From positions 1,121,001-1,185,000 of the forward strand of contig NC_045142.1 in assembly GCF_008831285.2 (NCBI RefSeq): a DNA stretch of 64,000 bases, in the 5' to 3' direction. Source of the stretch: Nymphaea colorata. Lineage: Eukaryota; Streptophyta; Magnoliopsida; Nymphaeales; Nymphaeaceae. Positions 62,801 through 64,000 of this stretch are shown here, piece after piece. The position numbers and the translations under genes are program-made. The notes beneath the pieces are model-generated. The model saw only the letters and a list, made by a program, of their open reading frames with translations, did not search any database and was not told where the DNA came from. The number at the start of each line of letters is the position of its first letter. Within the stretch, counting starts at the first letter, position 1.

Positions 62801-64000
62801 AAATGTGCAGGTTTTGCTGAGTTGAAGAAAAACTAGCAGAATGTATTTTTTTTTTTTCAAATATACATTGTTTTAATGGTAAGTTAAGGAATCCTGTTGA
62901 GTGTAGATTGGCAAATCTCTCACTGTTAGAGACCTTGAAAAGGCATTTGATTGCAGAAACCACATACTGCATAACAAGTAGGTTCTCTGAATCACACATG
63001 TTCGAGGATTGGAGACTCAACTTTGCATGGAACATCCTTTCTGCAAAGTGGAGTGTCCTTTCTGCTTGACTCATACATGACCCACTTCTGGTCGGCATTT
63101 GTTGTTCCTGTTCCTGGGATGCCAGGAACTGTATGTTCCTTCTTTATGTCTCGTGGAACAGGAATCAAACACTTGCATTGGTGTCGAGGGCAGGGAGTTG
63201 GGGCTGTAAGAATCACAGCTTGCCTCTTTTCAAACAATGATTTTTTGGTTCTGCCCTCCTATACTGAGAATCACTCTGAAGGTTTGTTGTTTAGTGAAAA
63301 GGAATTTGCATTTCGAGAACCATATGGACAAATCATCCTTTGCCTATACATTACGGGATAATATGGAAGGAAATCTTGATATGGAAGTCAGTGCAAAAAG
63401 GCTTTTGCTTCGTGCAGATGAAAGTCTCTTGGAGTTTTTTCAATGTCTATAACATTCTAGATTTATGACTGTTACCTGGAAATATGTCTTCAATCATATT
63501 GTTGTTCTCGCTTGCCACTTAGATTTTTTGTTCTTTATTGTTGTTCATATAGTTGGGGGCTTATTTGAATTTTCATTCTGATTGTAGAGCTGGTCGCTAT
63601 GAAGTGGATGGGTATGTTTATAATTCTGAGGAGGAACCTAAAATTTTGATGACTGGGAAATGGAATGAATCCATGAGTTATCAGCCTTGTGACCTAGAAG
63701 GGGAGCCTCTTCCTAGCACAGAACTGAAAGAGGTAAACCGTATTGTGGAAAATTTACTTTGTATTTAAATTTTTTTTTTATTAAACTTTTGCTCATCCTG
63801 CATGACAGAATGTGTTGTCTCTCTCTGTTGGTCCTCTCTGTTGGACCAGCTTCATGCACGCTCCTGTGTGTGAAAATGAAAATTTAAACTTGTACATGAA
63901 AATCATTGACATGGTTAGAGTTTAAAATTTTATAGAGTTGCTTCAATTGTCTTGGCTGGTTCTTTAACTCAAGGTCATTGTTAGGATATTGCAGGTCCTG
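56860..64000 (+). CDS. Oxysterol-binding protein-related protein, short ORP3-type (3' part beyond window)
   Basis: Exons: 56860-56948, 57801-57894, 59636-59752, 59900-59972, 60055-60173, 60364-60485, 61909-62085, 63588-63732, and the first bases of another at about 63995 (acceptor TTGCAG/GTCCTG). The first eight total 936 nt in frame (312 codons). There is no PH domain; the ORD begins almost directly, as in plant ORP3A-C. Recognisable blocks are [32 protein letters not shown], the family signature EQVSHHPP (residues 163-170, split by intron 5), and [34 protein letters not shown] comes later. ORPs bind and move sterols or phosphoinositides between membranes; ORP3-type proteins act at the ER/Golgi. 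The lid and N-terminus ([16 protein letters not shown]) also fit. The C-terminal ~140 residues are outside the window. Confidence 0.93.
57382..57755. repeat. Apparently perfect 187-bp tandem duplication in ORP intron 1
   Basis: 57382-57568 and 57569-57755 read identically in my comparison. Non-coding; it ends about 45 bp before the exon-2 acceptor at 57800/57801. Very recent or an assembly artefact. Confidence 0.93.
59016..59125. repeat. Degenerate ~75-bp-offset direct repeat in ORP intron 2
   Basis: TTCATCCTTTTATGGGGACT followed by AGTGACACA (about 59028-59046) recurs as TTCATTCTTTTATAGGGACT then AGTGACACA (about 59098-59116), each preceded by CTGT/CGTG-like text. Non-coding. Confidence 0.6.
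62300..62615 (+). pseudogene. Decayed tandem copy of ORP exon 7 with its downstream intron (ghost exon)
   Basis: 61926-62224 (exon 7 from AAAGGCAGGAGTT onward plus the following intron) is matched by 62300-62615, at clearly reduced identity. The copy keeps GCAGGAGTTATTATAGAT, CAATCTCATATTTGGG, ATGATCATGACAAATTTAAC and the post-donor text GTATGGCTAAATTCCTGTAC. It has lost the exon start and acceptor, and reads TTT GGG AAT ATT TGA, an in-frame stop. It cannot be included without truncating the protein. Confidence 0.88.

Noticed and set aside
63023-63452. Overlapping plus frames (112 and 71 codons) in ORP intron 7, tested as an extra ORP exon
   Set aside because: The content does not match the ORD, and exon 7 joins exon 8 in phase without it.
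1-64000. Search for CRISPR arrays, rRNA genes, operons, or a biosynthetic or defence cluster
   Set aside because: No spaced direct-repeat arrays were seen and the seven genes belong to unrelated plant pathways. The only tRNA-like sequence is the plastid-derived relic, and I found no evidence for an undescribed multi-gene system.

Overview
This is a stretch of nuclear genome from a flowering plant. Seven protein-coding genes are split by many GT-AG introns, encode land-plant proteins, and sit in AT-rich intergenic DNA. That DNA holds transposon fossils, and one intron holds a captured piece of plastid DNA. I could not name the species. I see no bacterial, viral or gene-cluster system here.

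Layout. (1) 1-6140, minus: a DCD-domain (Development and Cell Death) gene that runs off the left edge. Its 3.3 kb intron holds a nuclear plastid insertion (NUPT) with a fossil trnV-GAC and rrn16 promoter, next to a dead hAT transposase. (2) 8605-17805, minus: a 14-exon organellar RNase II/RNR1-type exoribonuclease of 801 aa. (3) 18545-20840, minus: a 6-exon SKU5-similar multicopper-oxidase-like protein of 545 aa, with a 5'UTR intron and a TATA box. (4) 24957-30159, minus: a 6-exon rhomboid intramembrane protease of 341 aa. (5) 30890-38830: an 8 kb gene desert with a MITE-like family and a decayed LINE. (6) 38832-40442, plus: an intronless GT47 exostosin-type glycosyltransferase (MUR3-like, 536 aa). 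(7) 41947-46506, minus: an 11-exon IWS1 transcription elongation factor of 504 aa. (8) 49827-54676, plus: a 7-exon PGR5-like (PGRL) thylakoid protein of 299 aa. (9) 56860 to the right edge, plus: a short oxysterol-binding-protein-related protein (ORP3 type). Exon boundaries were read by hand from splice consensus and frame. For all six complete genes (five of them spliced) the coding length divides by three and the product length is plausible for the family.

The genes look like independent housekeeping and cell-biology loci rather than a cooperating cluster. Their subjects are organellar RNA processing, cell wall, membrane proteolysis, transcription elongation, photosynthetic electron flow and lipid transport.

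The most unusual structural theme is an excess of short tandem duplications (about 57-390 bp) in introns, several of which copied an exon edge, splice site or start codon. Examples are the DCD start region, the RNR1 exon-1 donor, the RNR1 exon-4 acceptor, a perfect 102-bp repeat beside the last RNR1 exon, an apparently perfect 187-bp repeat in ORP intron 1, and a decayed ghost copy of ORP exon 7.
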